Notes under the pieces: generated by a model
The model's database searches: none
Told to the model about the DNA's origin: nothing
What the model saw: only the letters and a program-made list of their open reading frames with translations
Source: Aggregatibacter kilianii
Lineage (GTDB): Bacteria > Pseudomonadota > Gammaproteobacteria > Enterobacterales > Pasteurellaceae
NCBI RefSeq assembly: GCF_003129965.1
Contig: NZ_NRCJ01000001.1
Span: 248,001 to 312,000 of the forward strand
Reading direction: 5' to 3'
Length of the DNA: 64,000 nt
Program-made: the position numbers and the translations under genes
Shown here: piece after piece, positions 17,005 to 27,305 of the stretch
Layout of the letters: each line of letters starts with the position of its first letter
Numbering within the stretch: position 1 is the stretch's first letter

Positions 17005-18492
17005 ATGGAATTTATCAAAAAACTTGAAGTTTGGTTCGTGGTCGGCAGCCAACATCTCTATGGCCCGGAAGCATTGCAACAAGTGAAAAAAAATGCCGAG
17101 CAAATCACCACTTATCTGAATCAACAAAATCCGTTTATTCAAATTAAGTTAAAAGCATTGGCAACCACACCCGATGAAATTCTTGCGGTCTGCCAAGAAG
17201 CCAACAACACAGACCAATGTGCCGGTTTGATTGCTTGGATGCACACTTTTTCCCCGGCAAAAATGTGGATTGCGGGCTTAACCCAACTCACCAAGCCGTT
17301 GTTACAATTCCATACCCAATTCAATCAAAACATTCCTTGGAATGACATTGATATGGATTACATGAACCTGCACCAAACCGCCCACGGCGACCGTGAATTC
17401 GGCTTTATGGCGGCGCGTTTGCGCAGACCGAGAACCATTGTGGTCGGTCACTGGCAAAGCGCAACGGTGCAACAAAAGCTGGATCGTTGGATGCGTGTCA
17501 TTGCCGCCATTTATGACCAAAAACATTTAAAGATCGCCCGTTTTGGCGACAATATGCGACAAGTTGCGGTAACCGAAGGTGATAAAGTAGAAGCACAAAT
17601 CAAATTCGGCTACAGCGTTAACGGTTATGGGGTATATGAATTAGTCAATGCCATTGAGCAAGTCAAAGAAGACGCCGTCACCGCCTTAGTTAAAGAATAT
17701 GAAGCAACCTATCAAGTAGTTGATAACCTAAAAGAAACAGGTGAAAAACGCACCGCACTTTTCGACAGCGCACGCATTGAACTCGGACTAAAAGCCTTCT
17801 TGGAAAAAGGTGGTTTCAACGCCTTTACCGATACCTTTGAAAATCTCAACGGCTTAAAACAACTGCCGGGGCTGCCTGTTCAGCGCTTAATGCAACAAGG
17901 TTACGGTTTTGGGGCAGAAGGTGACTGGAAAACCGCCGCATTGGTTCGCGCGGTCAAAGTCATGAGCTACGGCTTACCGAAAGGCTCTTCCTTTATGGAG
18001 GACTACACCTATAACTTAGATGAAAACGACGAAGTCGTTTTAGGCGCGCACATGCTGGAAGTTTGCCCGTCTATCGCGCAAGAAAAACCGATACTGGACA
18101 TTAAGCCGCTAGGCATCGGCGGTAAAGAAGATCCGACCCGTTTGATTTTCACATCTAAGGCGGGCGCCGCAGTCAACGCAACCATCGTTGATATGGGCAA
18201 CCGTTTCCGCATGATCGTTGCAGACATTGACGCCATTGATAAACCCCATGACATGCCGAATTTACCGGTGGGTCACGCCTTCTGGAAATTACAGCCGAAT
18301 TTCGATGTGGGCACACAAGCCTGGATTCTTGCCGGTGGCGCGCATCACAGTGCATTCAGTCTGGATATTGATGCGGAAATGCTACGCACTTTTGCGGAGT
18401 TTTTCGGCATTGAGTTTATCCACATCAACCGCAACACCGAACTTGGCGCGTTAAAAAATGAATTGCGTTGGAATGAGGTGGCGTATAAATAA
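17005..18492 (+). CDS. araA: L-arabinose isomerase
   Basis: Converts L-arabinose to L-ribulose with a manganese ion. At 495 residues it has normal length and is close to the E. coli enzyme from EVWFVVGSQHLYGPEALQQV onward. Metal and catalytic residues are in place: Glu in GFGAEGDWKTAA (near 310), Glu in SSFMEDYTYN (near 335), His in LGAHMLEVCPS (near 351) and His in LAGGAHHSAFS (near 450). AAGGAG precedes ATG. A strong uptake-signal hairpin terminator follows. No L-ribulose-5-phosphate 4-epimerase gene (araD) comes next; the neighbour is galM on the opposite strand. Confidence 0.97.
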   Translation: MEFIKKLEVWFVVGSQHLYGPEALQQVKKNAEQITTYLNQQNPFIQIKLKALATTPDEILAVCQEANNTDQCAGLIAWMHTFSPAKMWIAGLTQLTKPLLQFHTQFNQNIPWNDIDMDYMNLHQTAHGDREFGFMAARLRRPRTIVVGHWQSATVQQKLDRWMRVIAAIYDQKHLKIARFGDNMRQVAVTEGDKVEAQIKFGYSVNGYGVYELVNAIEQVKEDAVTALVKEYEATYQVVDNLKETGEKRTALFDSARIELGLKAFLEKGGFNAFTDTFENLNGLKQLPGLPVQRLMQQGYGFGAEGDWKTAALVRAVKVMSYGLPKGSSFMEDYTYNLDENDEVVLGAHMLEVCPSIAQEKPILDIKPLGIGGKEDPTRLIFTSKAGAAVNATIVDMGNRFRMIVADIDAIDKPHDMPNLPVGHAFWKLQPNFDVGTQAWILAGGAHHSAFSLDIDAEMLRTFAEFFGIEFIHINRNTELGALKNELRWNEVAYK

Positions 18493-18513
18493 CGCACATT
18501 AACGTCTATTGAT

Positions 18514-18560
18514 AAAAAAGTGCGGTGACAAAAAACAATGTTTTTTCACCGCACTTTTTT
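18514..18560. terminator. Terminator built from an inverted pair of uptake signals
   Basis: AAAAAAGTGCGGTGA, an A/T loop, then TCACCGCACTTTTTT. The stem is made of the DNA uptake signal and its complement. It serves the convergent araA and galM genes. Confidence 0.9.
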
Positions 18561-18563
18561 TGC

Positions 18564-19598
18564 TTATTCACATCCCTTAAAGCGATATTCCGTCCATTGA
18601 TAATATTCCTCACCCGCTTTTACGATGCCGCCGTAGTTTTGCCATTCGGGGTGATTTGGGGTATCAGGGAGACATTGGGTTTCCAACGCAATACCGCTGT
18701 AATCGGCGTATTCCTTCCCTTCACGGGTTGGCGTACCGGCGAGGAAATTGCCGGTGTAAACCTGTAACGCCGCTTGGGATGTCAGCACCTCCAACGGCAA
18801 ATCGCCATTAGGTGAACTCAACAAAACACAAGGTTTTTGCCAGGCTTTGTTGACGATAAAGGAATGGTCGTAGCCTTTGGTGGCAAGCTGTTCGCCCTGA
18901 AGAAAATCCTGTTGAATCGGCTTGGCGATGCGGAAATCAAAACTCGTGCCCACAACGTGTTTTAACGGTGAATTAGGAATACCTTCGCTGTCAACGGGCA
19001 GGTAAAAATCAGCGTTAAGGCGTAAACTGTGATGACGCACATCCGTGCCTTGTGTGGCATTTTCCAAGTTGAAATACGCGTGATTGGTTAAATTCAGCGC
19101 GGTGTCTTGATCGCTGAGCCCCGCATATTCAATTTTCAGCGAATTTTCGTCCGTTAAAGTGTAAGTCACGGAGACATCCAGGTTGCCGGGAAAACCCTGA
19201 TCGCCGTCGGCAGAATGCAGTGAAAAACACACAAAATTTTCACCGCACTTTTCTAACGCCCAGCGGCGTTTGTCAAAACCGTTTCCACCGTGTAACTGGT
19301 GTTTGCCTTGGTTGGCGGTTAAGGTCACGATTTGGTCATTGAGCGGAAATTGCGCGTTGGCAATGCGGTTGGCATAACGCCCCACGCTTACGCCCAAATA
19401 AGCTTGTTGCACGGGGTAATCTTCCAATTTGCAGCCGAGCAACACTTCGCGCAATTCACCGTTCACCGGCACGCGGCAAGATGTCCAGGTCGCGCCCCAA
19501 TCGGTAAATTGCACGCGCATTCCCTGCGCATTTTGCAAGGTGAAAACCTGAAACGGCAAACCGTCCGGCGCAATGTCTTGAGCATGCTGTTCTAACAT
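18564..19598 (-). CDS. galM: Aldose 1-epimerase (mutarotase)
   Basis: Interconverts alpha and beta anomers of galactose and glucose for the Leloir pathway. It has 344 residues from [16 protein letters not shown]; a frame extension of nine codons upstream lies inside galK. Family marks: [20 protein letters not shown] near 85, [14 protein letters not shown] (catalytic-region His) near 110, [10 protein letters not shown] (second His) near 180, and a late [20 protein letters not shown] containing the catalytic Glu. The ATG overlaps the last seven bases of galK, so the two are translationally coupled. Last gene of galT-galK-galM. Confidence 0.96.
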   Translation of the reverse strand: MLEQHAQDIAPDGLPFQVFTLQNAQGMRVQFTDWGATWTSCRVPVNGELREVLLGCKLEDYPVQQAYLGVSVGRYANRIANAQFPLNDQIVTLTANQGKHQLHGGNGFDKRRWALEKCGENFVCFSLHSADGDQGFPGNLDVSVTYTLTDENSLKIEYAGLSDQDTALNLTNHAYFNLENATQGTDVRHHSLRLNADFYLPVDSEGIPNSPLKHVVGTSFDFRIAKPIQQDFLQGEQLATKGYDHSFIVNKAWQKPCVLLSSPNGDLPLEVLTSQAALQVYTGNFLAGTPTREGKEYADYSGIALETQCLPDTPNHPEWQNYGGIVKAGEEYYQWTEYRFKGCE

Positions 19599-20746
19599 AC
19601 GTGCACTCCTTGCGAAGCGGTACAAACGTAGAAATCTTCTTTCAAGCCCGTTTGTTTTTCGTAGTTATCGGTAATAATTTTGCGCACCGCTTCCACTTTG
19701 TCATGCGGCGCAAGGGCGACGATACAACCGCCGAAACCGCCGCCGGTCATACGCGCACCGCCGCTTTTGCCGATAACCAATTGCGCCAATTCCACCAAAT
19801 AATCAATTTGCGGCACGGTGATTTCAAAATCGTCGCGCATGGAATCGTGGGACTGCCCCATTAATTCACCTAAGCGGGTTAAGTCGTTCCGTTGCAAGGC
19901 ATCCACCGCATCCAGCACCCGTTGGTTTTCCGTCACGATATGTCTGGCACGTTTTGCAACTAACGGATCAAGAGCGGTCAATTCCGCTTCTTTTTCCTTA
20001 AATTGCGCCACGGACACATCCCGCAAGGCTTTCACGCCAAAGAATGCTGCCGCACGTTCACATTGTTGACGGCGGGTGTTGTATTCGCCGGTCACCAAAT
20101 CGTGCGGCACGTTGGAATTCACGATAATCACCGCCACATCCTGCGGCACGGGCGTTGGTTTGGTTTCAAGGCTACGGCAGTCAATCATCAGCAAGTGATC
20201 CTGCTGCCCAAGGGCGGAAATCAGTTGATCCATATTGCCGCAATTAGCACCGACGAATTTGTTTTCCGCTTTTTGCCCGATGAGCGCAATGTCCGTATGA
20301 CTTAACGGCAAATCGCCCAATTGCTGACAGAATTTCCCCGTCGCCACTTCCAACGCCGCCGAAGAACTCAAACCGGAAGAATGCGGCACATTGCCGGAAA
20401 TCACCAAATCTGCGCCCTGCTTGAAATCCGGGCAACGTTCTTGAATGAATTTCACCACCCCGCGCACATAATTCGCCCATTTTTGTTCACTTTGCATAAG
20501 AGAATCATCGAGCGAAAACTCATCGGATAAATCCAAATCGGCGGCATACACGTTCCAAATATGATCGTTGCGTTTCGCCCCGGCAATCGCCGTGCCGTAA
20601 TTAATGGCGCACGGCATGACGAAACCGTCGTTGTAATCGGTGTGCTCGCCGATAATATTAACGCGACCAGGTGCATACACGGTGAGTTCCGGTTGTTTGT
20701 TATGTTTTTGGGTGAAAATGTGTTGGGATTTTTGGATTGGGGTCAT
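19592..20746 (-). CDS. galK: Galactokinase
   Basis: Phosphorylates galactose at C1 with ATP. At 384 residues it has usual length. It shows the galactokinase signature [20 protein letters not shown] near residue 25, the GHMP ATP-binding motif [20 protein letters not shown] near 120 and the C-terminal [17 protein letters not shown] near 335. GGAAG precedes ATG. The 141-base gap to galT holds an array of hairpins, so expression from galT into galK may be modulated there. Confidence 0.97.
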   Translation of the reverse strand: MTPIQKSQHIFTQKHNKQPELTVYAPGRVNIIGEHTDYNDGFVMPCAINYGTAIAGAKRNDHIWNVYAADLDLSDEFSLDDSLMQSEQKWANYVRGVVKFIQERCPDFKQGADLVISGNVPHSSGLSSSAALEVATGKFCQQLGDLPLSHTDIALIGQKAENKFVGANCGNMDQLISALGQQDHLLMIDCRSLETKPTPVPQDVAVIIVNSNVPHDLVTGEYNTRRQQCERAAAFFGVKALRDVSVAQFKEKEAELTALDPLVAKRARHIVTENQRVLDAVDALQRNDLTRLGELMGQSHDSMRDDFEITVPQIDYLVELAQLVIGKSGGARMTGGGFGGCIVALAPHDKVEAVRKIITDNYEKQTGLKEDFYVCTASQGVHVC

Positions 20747-20764
20747 ATTATTTCCTTCCGAAAT

Positions 20765-20878
20765 ACCTAGGGTAACGCGTTACCCTAGGTTAATTATCAG
20801 CTTACCCCGTTGGGGTAAAAATTGCAGGTTCCCCAAAGGGGAACGACTATGCCTAACCGTGGATATACTTACCCACGG
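20765..20878. repeat. Array of four consecutive hairpins (galT-galK gap)
   Basis: Four palindromes follow one another: a perfect 26-base palindrome at 20765-20790 centred on AACGCGTT; TTACCCC-GTT-GGGGTAA at 20802-20818; GTTCCCC-AAA-GGGGAAC at 20828-20844; and CCGTGG...CCACGG at 20857-20878. A related array lies at 27124-27217. It resembles multi-hairpin intergenic repeats known from many bacteria; function unknown. Confidence 0.75.
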
Positions 20879-20887
20879 GCAATGCGA

Positions 20888-21970
<1,083 letters not shown>

Positions 21971-21972
21971 TT

Positions 21973-21988
21973 ATGAAAACGATTACAA
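21973..21988. promoter_or_regulatory. GalR/GalS-type operator at galT
   Basis: ATGAAAACGATTACAA fits the operator pattern GTGNAANCGNTTNCAC at most fixed positions. On the galT strand it lies just downstream of the predicted transcription start, where a repressor would block initiation. Confidence 0.75.
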
Positions 21989-22000
21989 AAAATATGGCAT

Positions 22001-22042
22001 AACATAGCATATTTAGCAAAATAAACTGTTACCGAGATCACA
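22001..22042 (-). promoter_or_regulatory. galT promoter with CRP site
   Basis: CRP site TGTTACCGAGATCACA at 22027-22042 (9 of 10 fixed bases). On the minus strand a -10 TATGTT at 22006-22001 puts the start near 21994, so the CRP site is centred about 41 bases upstream, a class II arrangement. Confidence 0.65.
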
Positions 22043-22121
22043 AAAATGGATTTCACCTGCACTTTTATCATCAAAATGCCTCAAGAAAGACAAAAATTTG
22101 TGACGAACCCGTCAATTTTGA

Positions 22122-22137
22122 AAGTAAACGTTTTCAA
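22122..22137. promoter_or_regulatory. GalR/GalS-type operator before galS
   Basis: AAGTAAACGTTTTCAA keeps the central AANCGNTTNCA core of the operator. It lies 59 bases before galS, consistent with autoregulation. Confidence 0.65.
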
Positions 22138-22195
22138 ATAGAAACATTTAGACTTATGATTTGGCAAATTTCAACGGAATCTAAAAAGGTATTCT

Positions 22196-23215
22196 ATGGT
22201 CACGATTCGAGATGTCGCCAATCAGGCGGGCGTATCTGTCGCAACGGTCTCCAGAGTATTAAATAACCACCCTTCCACCAAAGACAAAACCCGCCATTTG
22301 GTGTTAAACGCCATTGAGCTGTTGGGTTATCGCCCTAACGCCAATGCACAGGCGCTGGCGTCGCAAAGTTCCGATACCCTCGGCGTGGTGGTTACCGACG
22401 TGACGGATTCCTTTTTTGCAATTTTAGTCAAAGCCGTGGATCACGTAGCAATGGAGCACGGCAAAAATATTTTGATCGGCATGGGCTACCATCAGGCGGA
22501 AAAAGAACGGGATGCCATTGATACCCTGTTACGCAAACGCTGTAATTGTTTGGTGGTGCATTCCAAAGCATTGGATGATGAAACACTGGCGGGTTATTTG
22601 GACTCCGTGCCGGGTATGGTGATTATCAATCGTTGCATTAAAGGTTATGAGTCCCGCTGTGTCAGTCTGGACAACCAGAAAGGCACGTTTATTGCCACCA
22701 ACACTTTAATTCAGGCAGGGCATCGACATATCGGCTATATCGGTTCCAATCATAAAATTATTGATGAAGTTGAACGCAAACAAGGCTATTTAAACGCTTT
22801 GACCGAACACCATATTCCTATCGTAGAAAATGCTATCGTGCATAATTCACCGGATTTTGAAGGCGGTGAGGAAGCGATGATCAATTTATTAAGTTATAAC
22901 GATAACCTCACCGCCGTAGTCGCCTATAACGATTCCATGGCGGCAGGCGCGTTATCCGTGCTCAATGAAAACAATATCAAAGTGCCGAAACAATTTTCCA
23001 TTATCGGTTTTGACGATATGCCCATTGCCCGTTATTTAGTACCGAAACTCACCACTATTCGTTATCCTATTGATCTCATGGCAAATTATGCGGCAAAACT
23101 GGCGCTCAGTCTGGTAGAGAAGGACGTAAATCTGCCAATCAATCCACAATTTAACCCGACATTAGTTCGACGCTTTTCAGTAGAAAACGCCCATCACATA
23201 GGAGAAAAACGCTAA
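22196..23215 (+). CDS. galS: LacI-family galactose repressor (GalS/GalR)
   Basis: A 339-residue transcription factor. The N-terminal helix-turn-helix is [20 protein letters not shown] (residues 3-22) followed by the hinge [14 protein letters not shown]. The remainder is a periplasmic-binding-protein-like sugar sensor ([56 protein letters not shown]). AAAGG lies before ATG. It sits between the gal and mgl operons, and operator-like sites occur before galT, before galS itself and before mglB, so it probably controls all three. By context GalS is the better name; GalR and GalS cannot be separated by motif alone. Confidence 0.92.
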   Translation: MVTIRDVANQAGVSVATVSRVLNNHPSTKDKTRHLVLNAIELLGYRPNANAQALASQSSDTLGVVVTDVTDSFFAILVKAVDHVAMEHGKNILIGMGYHQAEKERDAIDTLLRKRCNCLVVHSKALDDETLAGYLDSVPGMVIINRCIKGYESRCVSLDNQKGTFIATNTLIQAGHRHIGYIGSNHKIIDEVERKQGYLNALTEHHIPIVENAIVHNSPDFEGGEEAMINLLSYNDNLTAVVAYNDSMAAGALSVLNENNIKVPKQFSIIGFDDMPIARYLVPKLTTIRYPIDLMANYAAKLALSLVEKDVNLPINPQFNPTLVRRFSVENAHHIGEKR

Positions 23216-23240
23216 ATTTGTCATATTTTTTACATTAAAG

Positions 23241-23256
23241 ATGTAATCGTTTTCAT
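23241..23256. promoter_or_regulatory. GalR/GalS-type operator at mglB
   Basis: ATGTAATCGTTTTCAT, symmetrical around the central CG and matching the operator core. It lies four bases upstream of the CRP site of the mgl promoter. Confidence 0.75.
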
Positions 23257-23259
23257 AAA

Positions 23260-23302
23260 TGTGAATATGATCACAGTCTTGAAACATAAAAAACGCTATT
23301 CT
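23260..23302 (+). promoter_or_regulatory. mgl promoter: perfect CRP site and -10
   Basis: TGTGAATATGATCACA (23260-23275) is a perfect TGTGAN6TCACA. A -10 TATTCT at 23297-23302 predicts a start near 23309, placing CRP at about -41.5, the class II position. No good -35 is visible, as expected for a CRP-dependent promoter. Confidence 0.8.
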
Positions 23303-23423
23303 ACGCCCAATTACCTGAGTAGCGATTGCAGTGTAAAAAGGTAAGAATTGATAATAATGTCTTAAAAATTATCACGTTAAATACCTCTTCCAATTTTAAA
23401 ACAGTCAATGGAGAACAGGCAGT

Positions 23424-24416
23424 ATGAAAAAAACAGTATTAAGTGCGGTTGCTTTAGCAGTAGCTTTTGGTGCCGGCATCAGTGCGGCGCAAGCGGAAAC
23501 CCGTATCGGTGTAACCATTTACAAATATGATGACAACTTCATGTCTTTAATGCGTAAAGAAATTCAAAAAGATGCAGAACAGTTACAAGATGTGAAATTG
23601 CTCATGAACGACTCTCAAAACGCGCAATCCATCCAAAACGACCAAGTTGACGTATTGCTGTCAAAAGGCGTCAAAGCCCTTGCCATCAACTTGGTTGACC
23701 CGTCTGCCGCACCGACCATTATCGGCAAAGCAAAACCGGATAATATCCCTGTGGTGTTCTTCAATAAAGATCCGGGCGCCAAAGCCATCGGTAGCTATGA
23801 AAACGCTTATTATGTGGGCACTGATCCAAAAGAATCCGGCTTAATCCAAGGCGACTTAATCGCCAAACAATGGAAGGCCATGCCGGCATTTGACTTAAAT
23901 AAAGACGGCAAAATCCAATACGTCTTATTAAAAGGCGAACCGGGCCACCCTGATGCAGAAGCACGTACCAAATATGTGATTGAGCAATTAAACGCACAAG
24001 GCATCCAAACCGAACAACTCTTCATCGATACCGGTATGTGGGATGCGGCAATGGCGAAAGACAAAGTGGATGCTTGGTTATCCAGTTCCAAAGCCAATGA
24101 CATCGAAGTCATTATTTCCAACAACGACGGTATGGCGATGGGCGCATTGGAAGCGACCAAAGCACACGGCAAAAAATTACCGATTTTCGGTGTAGATGCG
24201 CTGCCTGAAGTATTGCAACTCATCAAAAAAGGTGACATTGCCGGTACGGTCTTGAACGACGGCGCCGGTCAAGGTAAAGCGGTTGTGGACTTGTCCAATA
24301 ACTTGGCAAACGGCAAACCTGCCACCGAAGGCACCAAATGGGAACTTAAAGATCGCGTTGTGCGTATTCCTTATGTCGGTGTAGATAAAGACAATTTGTC
24401 TCAATTCTTAAAATAA
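23424..24416 (+). CDS. mglB: D-galactose/D-glucose-binding periplasmic protein
   Basis: Receptor of the Mgl galactose importer. It has 330 residues with a clear signal peptide ([18 protein letters not shown], cleavage after SAAQA near residue 24). The mature protein starts [20 protein letters not shown]. The calcium loop DLNKDGKIQ of galactose-binding proteins is intact near residue 157, with the usual spaced Asp/Asn/Asp/Gln ligands. [19 protein letters not shown] and [15 protein letters not shown] complete the ligand lobe. GGAGAA precedes ATG. A hairpin terminator follows before mglA, which would keep binding protein more abundant than the transporter. Confidence 0.97.
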   Translation: MKKTVLSAVALAVAFGAGISAAQAETRIGVTIYKYDDNFMSLMRKEIQKDAEQLQDVKLLMNDSQNAQSIQNDQVDVLLSKGVKALAINLVDPSAAPTIIGKAKPDNIPVVFFNKDPGAKAIGSYENAYYVGTDPKESGLIQGDLIAKQWKAMPAFDLNKDGKIQYVLLKGEPGHPDAEARTKYVIEQLNAQGIQTEQLFIDTGMWDAAMAKDKVDAWLSSSKANDIEVIISNNDGMAMGALEATKAHGKKLPIFGVDALPEVLQLIKKGDIAGTVLNDGAGQGKAVVDLSNNLANGKPATEGTKWELKDRVVRIPYVGVDKDNLSQFLK

Positions 24417-24434
24417 ATCATTTGTTTTAAATTC

Positions 24435-24476
24435 AAGGGGAAGCCATAGACAACCATAACGTCTCTTCCCCTTTTT
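24435..24476 (+). terminator. Terminator/attenuator between mglB and mglA
   Basis: AAGGGGAAG...AGAC, loop, GTCT-CTTCCCCTTTTTT: a long stem with a T run, placed inside the operon. Probably partial, giving more mglB than mglAC transcript. Confidence 0.8.
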
Positions 24477-24489
24477 TGTGAGGTTGGAT

Positions 24490-26028
24490 ATGACAGAACA
24501 ACATCAACGTCCGCGTGAGAGCCAAAGCCTAGAGGGAGAAGTGCTGCTCACGATGACCAATGTCAGCAAATCCTTTCCGGGTGTAAAAGCCTTAGATCAT
24601 GCAAACCTAACTGTCCGTTCACATTCTGTACACGCATTGATGGGGGAAAACGGTGCGGGTAAATCCACGTTATTAAAATGTTTATTTGGTATTTATGCTA
24701 AAGATGAAGGTGATATTTTATTTTTAGGCAAACCCGTCAACTTTAAAACCTCCAAAGAAGCCTTGGAAAACGGCATTTCTATGGTGCACCAAGAATTGAA
24801 CCTGGTGCGTCAAACCAGCGTGATGGATAACCTGTGGTTAGGGCGTTATCCGTTGAAGGGTCCTTTTGTTGATCACGCCAAAATGTACCGTGACACCAAA
24901 GCCATTTTTGACGAATTGGATATTGACATTGATCCGAAAGAAAAAGTGGCGAAACTTTCCGTTTCTCAAATGCAGATGATCGAAATTGCGAAAGCGTTTT
25001 CTTATAACGCCAAAATCGTGATTATGGATGAACCCACATCCTCCCTTTCCGAAAAAGAAGTGGAGCATCTGTTTAAAATCATTCAAAAACTAAAAGATCG
25101 CGGCTGCGGTATTATTTATATTTCCCACAAAATGGATGAAATTTTCAAAATTTGTGACGAAATTACTATTCTGCGCGACGGCAAATGGATCAACACCGTG
25201 CCGGTGAAAGGCTCTACCATGGAGCAAATCGTCTCCATGATGGTAGGTCGCGAACTCACCCAACGCTTCCCGGAAAAAACCAATACGCCGAAGGAAGTGA
25301 TTTTAACGGTGGAAAATCTGACCGCACTTAACCAACCGTCTATTCAGGATGTGTCCTTCGATTTACGCAAAGGGGAAATTCTCGGCATCGCAGGCTTGGT
25401 AGGCGCCAAACGTACGGACGTGGTGGAAGCCATTTTCGGTGTGCGCGAACTGAAAAGCGGCAAAATTACATTGCACGGAAAAACAGTGAAAAATCACACC
25501 GCACTTGAAGCAATCAATAACGGCTTTGCGCTGGTAACCGAAGAGCGTCGCTCCACGGGGATTTATTCCAATTTAAGCATTGAATTCAACTCGTTGATTT
25601 CCAACATGAAATCTTACCTCACCCCATGGAAATTGCTGAGCAACAAAAAAATGCGCAGCGACACCCAATGGGTTATTGATTCAATGAACGTAAAAACCCC
25701 ATCCCACAAAACCACCATCGGTTCCCTCTCCGGCGGTAACCAACAAAAAGTGATTATCGGGCGCTGGTTATTAACCCAACCGGAAATCCTCATGCTAGAC
25801 GAACCGACCCGAGGCATCGACATCGGCGCCAAATTCGAAATTTACCAACTCATTCAAAAACTTGCCAAAAAAGACAAAGGCATCATCATGATTTCCTCCG
25901 AAATGCCGGAATTGCTTGGTGTGACCGACCGAATTTTGGTGATGAGTAACGGTAAAGTCGCCGGTATTGTGGAAACCGCGAAAACCTCACAAGAAGAAAT
26001 TTTGCAACTTGCGGCAAAATATTTATAA
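24490..26028 (+). CDS. mglA: Galactose/methyl-galactoside ABC importer, ATP-binding subunit
   Basis: A 512-residue double ATPase. The first half has GENGAGKST (near 48), signature LSVSQMQM and Walker [10 protein letters not shown]. The second half has the degenerate loop GLVGAKRTD, signature LSGGNQQKV and [15 protein letters not shown] is 8 bases from ATG 24490; a GTG at 24478 overlaps the terminator and is less likely. The mglC gene follows 18 bases after the stop. Distinguished from AraG by its neighbours and overall likeness to Mgl proteins. Confidence 0.95.
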   Translation: MTEQHQRPRESQSLEGEVLLTMTNVSKSFPGVKALDHANLTVRSHSVHALMGENGAGKSTLLKCLFGIYAKDEGDILFLGKPVNFKTSKEALENGISMVHQELNLVRQTSVMDNLWLGRYPLKGPFVDHAKMYRDTKAIFDELDIDIDPKEKVAKLSVSQMQMIEIAKAFSYNAKIVIMDEPTSSLSEKEVEHLFKIIQKLKDRGCGIIYISHKMDEIFKICDEITILRDGKWINTVPVKGSTMEQIVSMMVGRELTQRFPEKTNTPKEVILTVENLTALNQPSIQDVSFDLRKGEILGIAGLVGAKRTDVVEAIFGVRELKSGKITLHGKTVKNHTALEAINNGFALVTEERRSTGIYSNLSIEFNSLISNMKSYLTPWKLLSNKKMRSDTQWVIDSMNVKTPSHKTTIGSLSGGNQQKVIIGRWLLTQPEILMLDEPTRGIDIGAKFEIYQLIQKLAKKDKGIIMISSEMPELLGVTDRILVMSNGKVAGIVETAKTSQEEILQLAAKYL

Positions 26029-26046
26029 ATAAGAAAGGAATACATT

Positions 26047-27057
26047 ATGAGTGCTTTAGAAAAAAATAAATCCTTTGATTTTCTGAAACAGAATGCGATT
26101 TATTTTGTGTTGTTGATTTTACTTGGCATCATCATCGCACAAGATCCGTCATTTCTTAACTTAATGAACTTCAGTAACATTCTCACCCAATCTTCCGTGC
26201 GTTTAATCATCGCCCTCGGTGTTGCCGGCTTGTTGGTGACACAAGGTACCGACTTGTCCGCCGGTCGTCAGGTGGGCTTGGCTGCGGTGATTTCCGCCAC
26301 GATGTTGCAATCCATGGAAAACATGAACCGCGTGTTCCCTGATTTAGGCGAAATTCCGATTCCGGTGGTGATTCTGGCGGTCTGTGCCGTGGGCGCTGTA
26401 ATCGGTTTGGTGAACGGTTTGGTCATTGCGTATTTAAACGTCACACCGTTTATCGCCACCATGGGCACCATGATCATCGTGTACGGCTTCAACTCACTTT
26501 ATTACGATGCTGTGGGCGGCTCGCCGATTGCAGGCTTCAGCGAAAACTTCTCCACATTCGCTCAAGGCTTCTTCCGTATCGGTTCGTTTAAGCTTTCCTA
26601 CATCACGATCTACGCCGCCGTTTGCGCTTTCTTAGTTTGGGTGATGTGGAACAAAACCCGCTTCGGTAAAAACATCTTCGCCATCGGCGGCAACCCTGAA
26701 GCGGCAAAAGTGTCCGGCGTCAACGTGGCACGCAACCTTGTGGTAATCTACATCATCGCCGGGATGTTCTATGCCTTCGGCGGGATGTTGGAAGCCGGCC
26801 GTATCGGCTCCGCCACCAACAACCTCGGCTTCATGTACGAATTGGACGCTATCGCAGCCTGCGTGGTGGGCGGCGTTTCCTTCGCCGGCGGCGTGGGCAC
26901 GGTTATCGGCGTCATCACCGGGGTGATTATCTTCACCGTGATCAACTACGGCTTAACCTACATCGGCGTCAACCCATACTGGCAATACATCATCAAAGGC
27001 AGCATCATCATCCTCGCCGTTGCTATTGACTCCTTGAAATACGCGAAGAAAAAATAA
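26047..27057 (+). CDS. mglC: Galactose/methyl-galactoside ABC importer, permease subunit
   Basis: A 336-residue integral membrane permease with about ten hydrophobic segments. Family segments are GVAGLLVTQGTDLSAGRQVG near 58, IGLVNGLVIAYLNVTPFIAT near 120, IFAIGGNPEAAKVSGVNVAR near 213 and IAACVVGGVSFAGGVGTV near 275. AAGGAA lies before ATG. Last gene of mglBAC; an uptake-signal hairpin terminator and then a hairpin array follow. Confidence 0.96.
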   Translation: MSALEKNKSFDFLKQNAIYFVLLILLGIIIAQDPSFLNLMNFSNILTQSSVRLIIALGVAGLLVTQGTDLSAGRQVGLAAVISATMLQSMENMNRVFPDLGEIPIPVVILAVCAVGAVIGLVNGLVIAYLNVTPFIATMGTMIIVYGFNSLYYDAVGGSPIAGFSENFSTFAQGFFRIGSFKLSYITIYAAVCAFLVWVMWNKTRFGKNIFAIGGNPEAAKVSGVNVARNLVVIYIIAGMFYAFGGMLEAGRIGSATNNLGFMYELDAIAACVVGGVSFAGGVGTVIGVITGVIIFTVINYGLTYIGVNPYWQYIIKGSIIILAVAIDSLKYAKKK

Positions 27058-27083
27058 TCTTCCGTCTGAAAAACGCCATGAAA

Positions 27084-27120
27084 AACGACCGCACTTTATT
27101 AAGTGCGGTCGTTGTTTTTT
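27084..27120 (+). terminator. mgl operon terminator made of paired uptake signals
   Basis: AACGACCGCACTT-TATT-AAGTGCGGTCGTT followed by GTTTTTT. The 13-bp stem consists of the uptake signal and flanking bases. Confidence 0.9.
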
Positions 27121-27123
27121 CTT

Positions 27124-27217
27124 CTAGGTAACAAGTTACCCTAGGTTAAGCAGCCATTCCCCGTTGGGGAATTTAAAATAGCGTTGAACGCATTTGACGG
27201 TTCAAGCATCCACGCTT
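27124..27217. repeat. Array of hairpins downstream of mglC
   Basis: Successive palindromes: CTAGGTAAC-AA-GTTACCCTAG (27124-27144), ATTCCCC-GTT-GGGGAAT (27156-27172), TTGAAC...GTTCAA (27184-27205) and AAGC-ATCCAC-GCTT (27204-27217). The first two parallel the galT-galK array at 20765 in position and design, with changed stem bases. The rest of the gap to arcB (about 27218-27305) holds one uptake signal and nothing else I recognise. Confidence 0.65.
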
Positions 27218-27305
27218 GGAGCAAATCAGCGGGTATCAGACAGACGTAAAGTCGGCCCTCAAAAACCAAAAACCTCAAGTGCGGTCGGTCTTTCCCACAT
27301 TTTTT

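Noticed and set aside
10228-18564. Arabinose block as a genomic island inserted at tRNA-Leu(CAG)
   Set aside because: Islands normally enter at the 3' end of a tRNA gene; here the 3' end faces away from the ara genes. I see no integrase or repeat of the tRNA end, and the ara genes carry several uptake signals, which argues for long residence.
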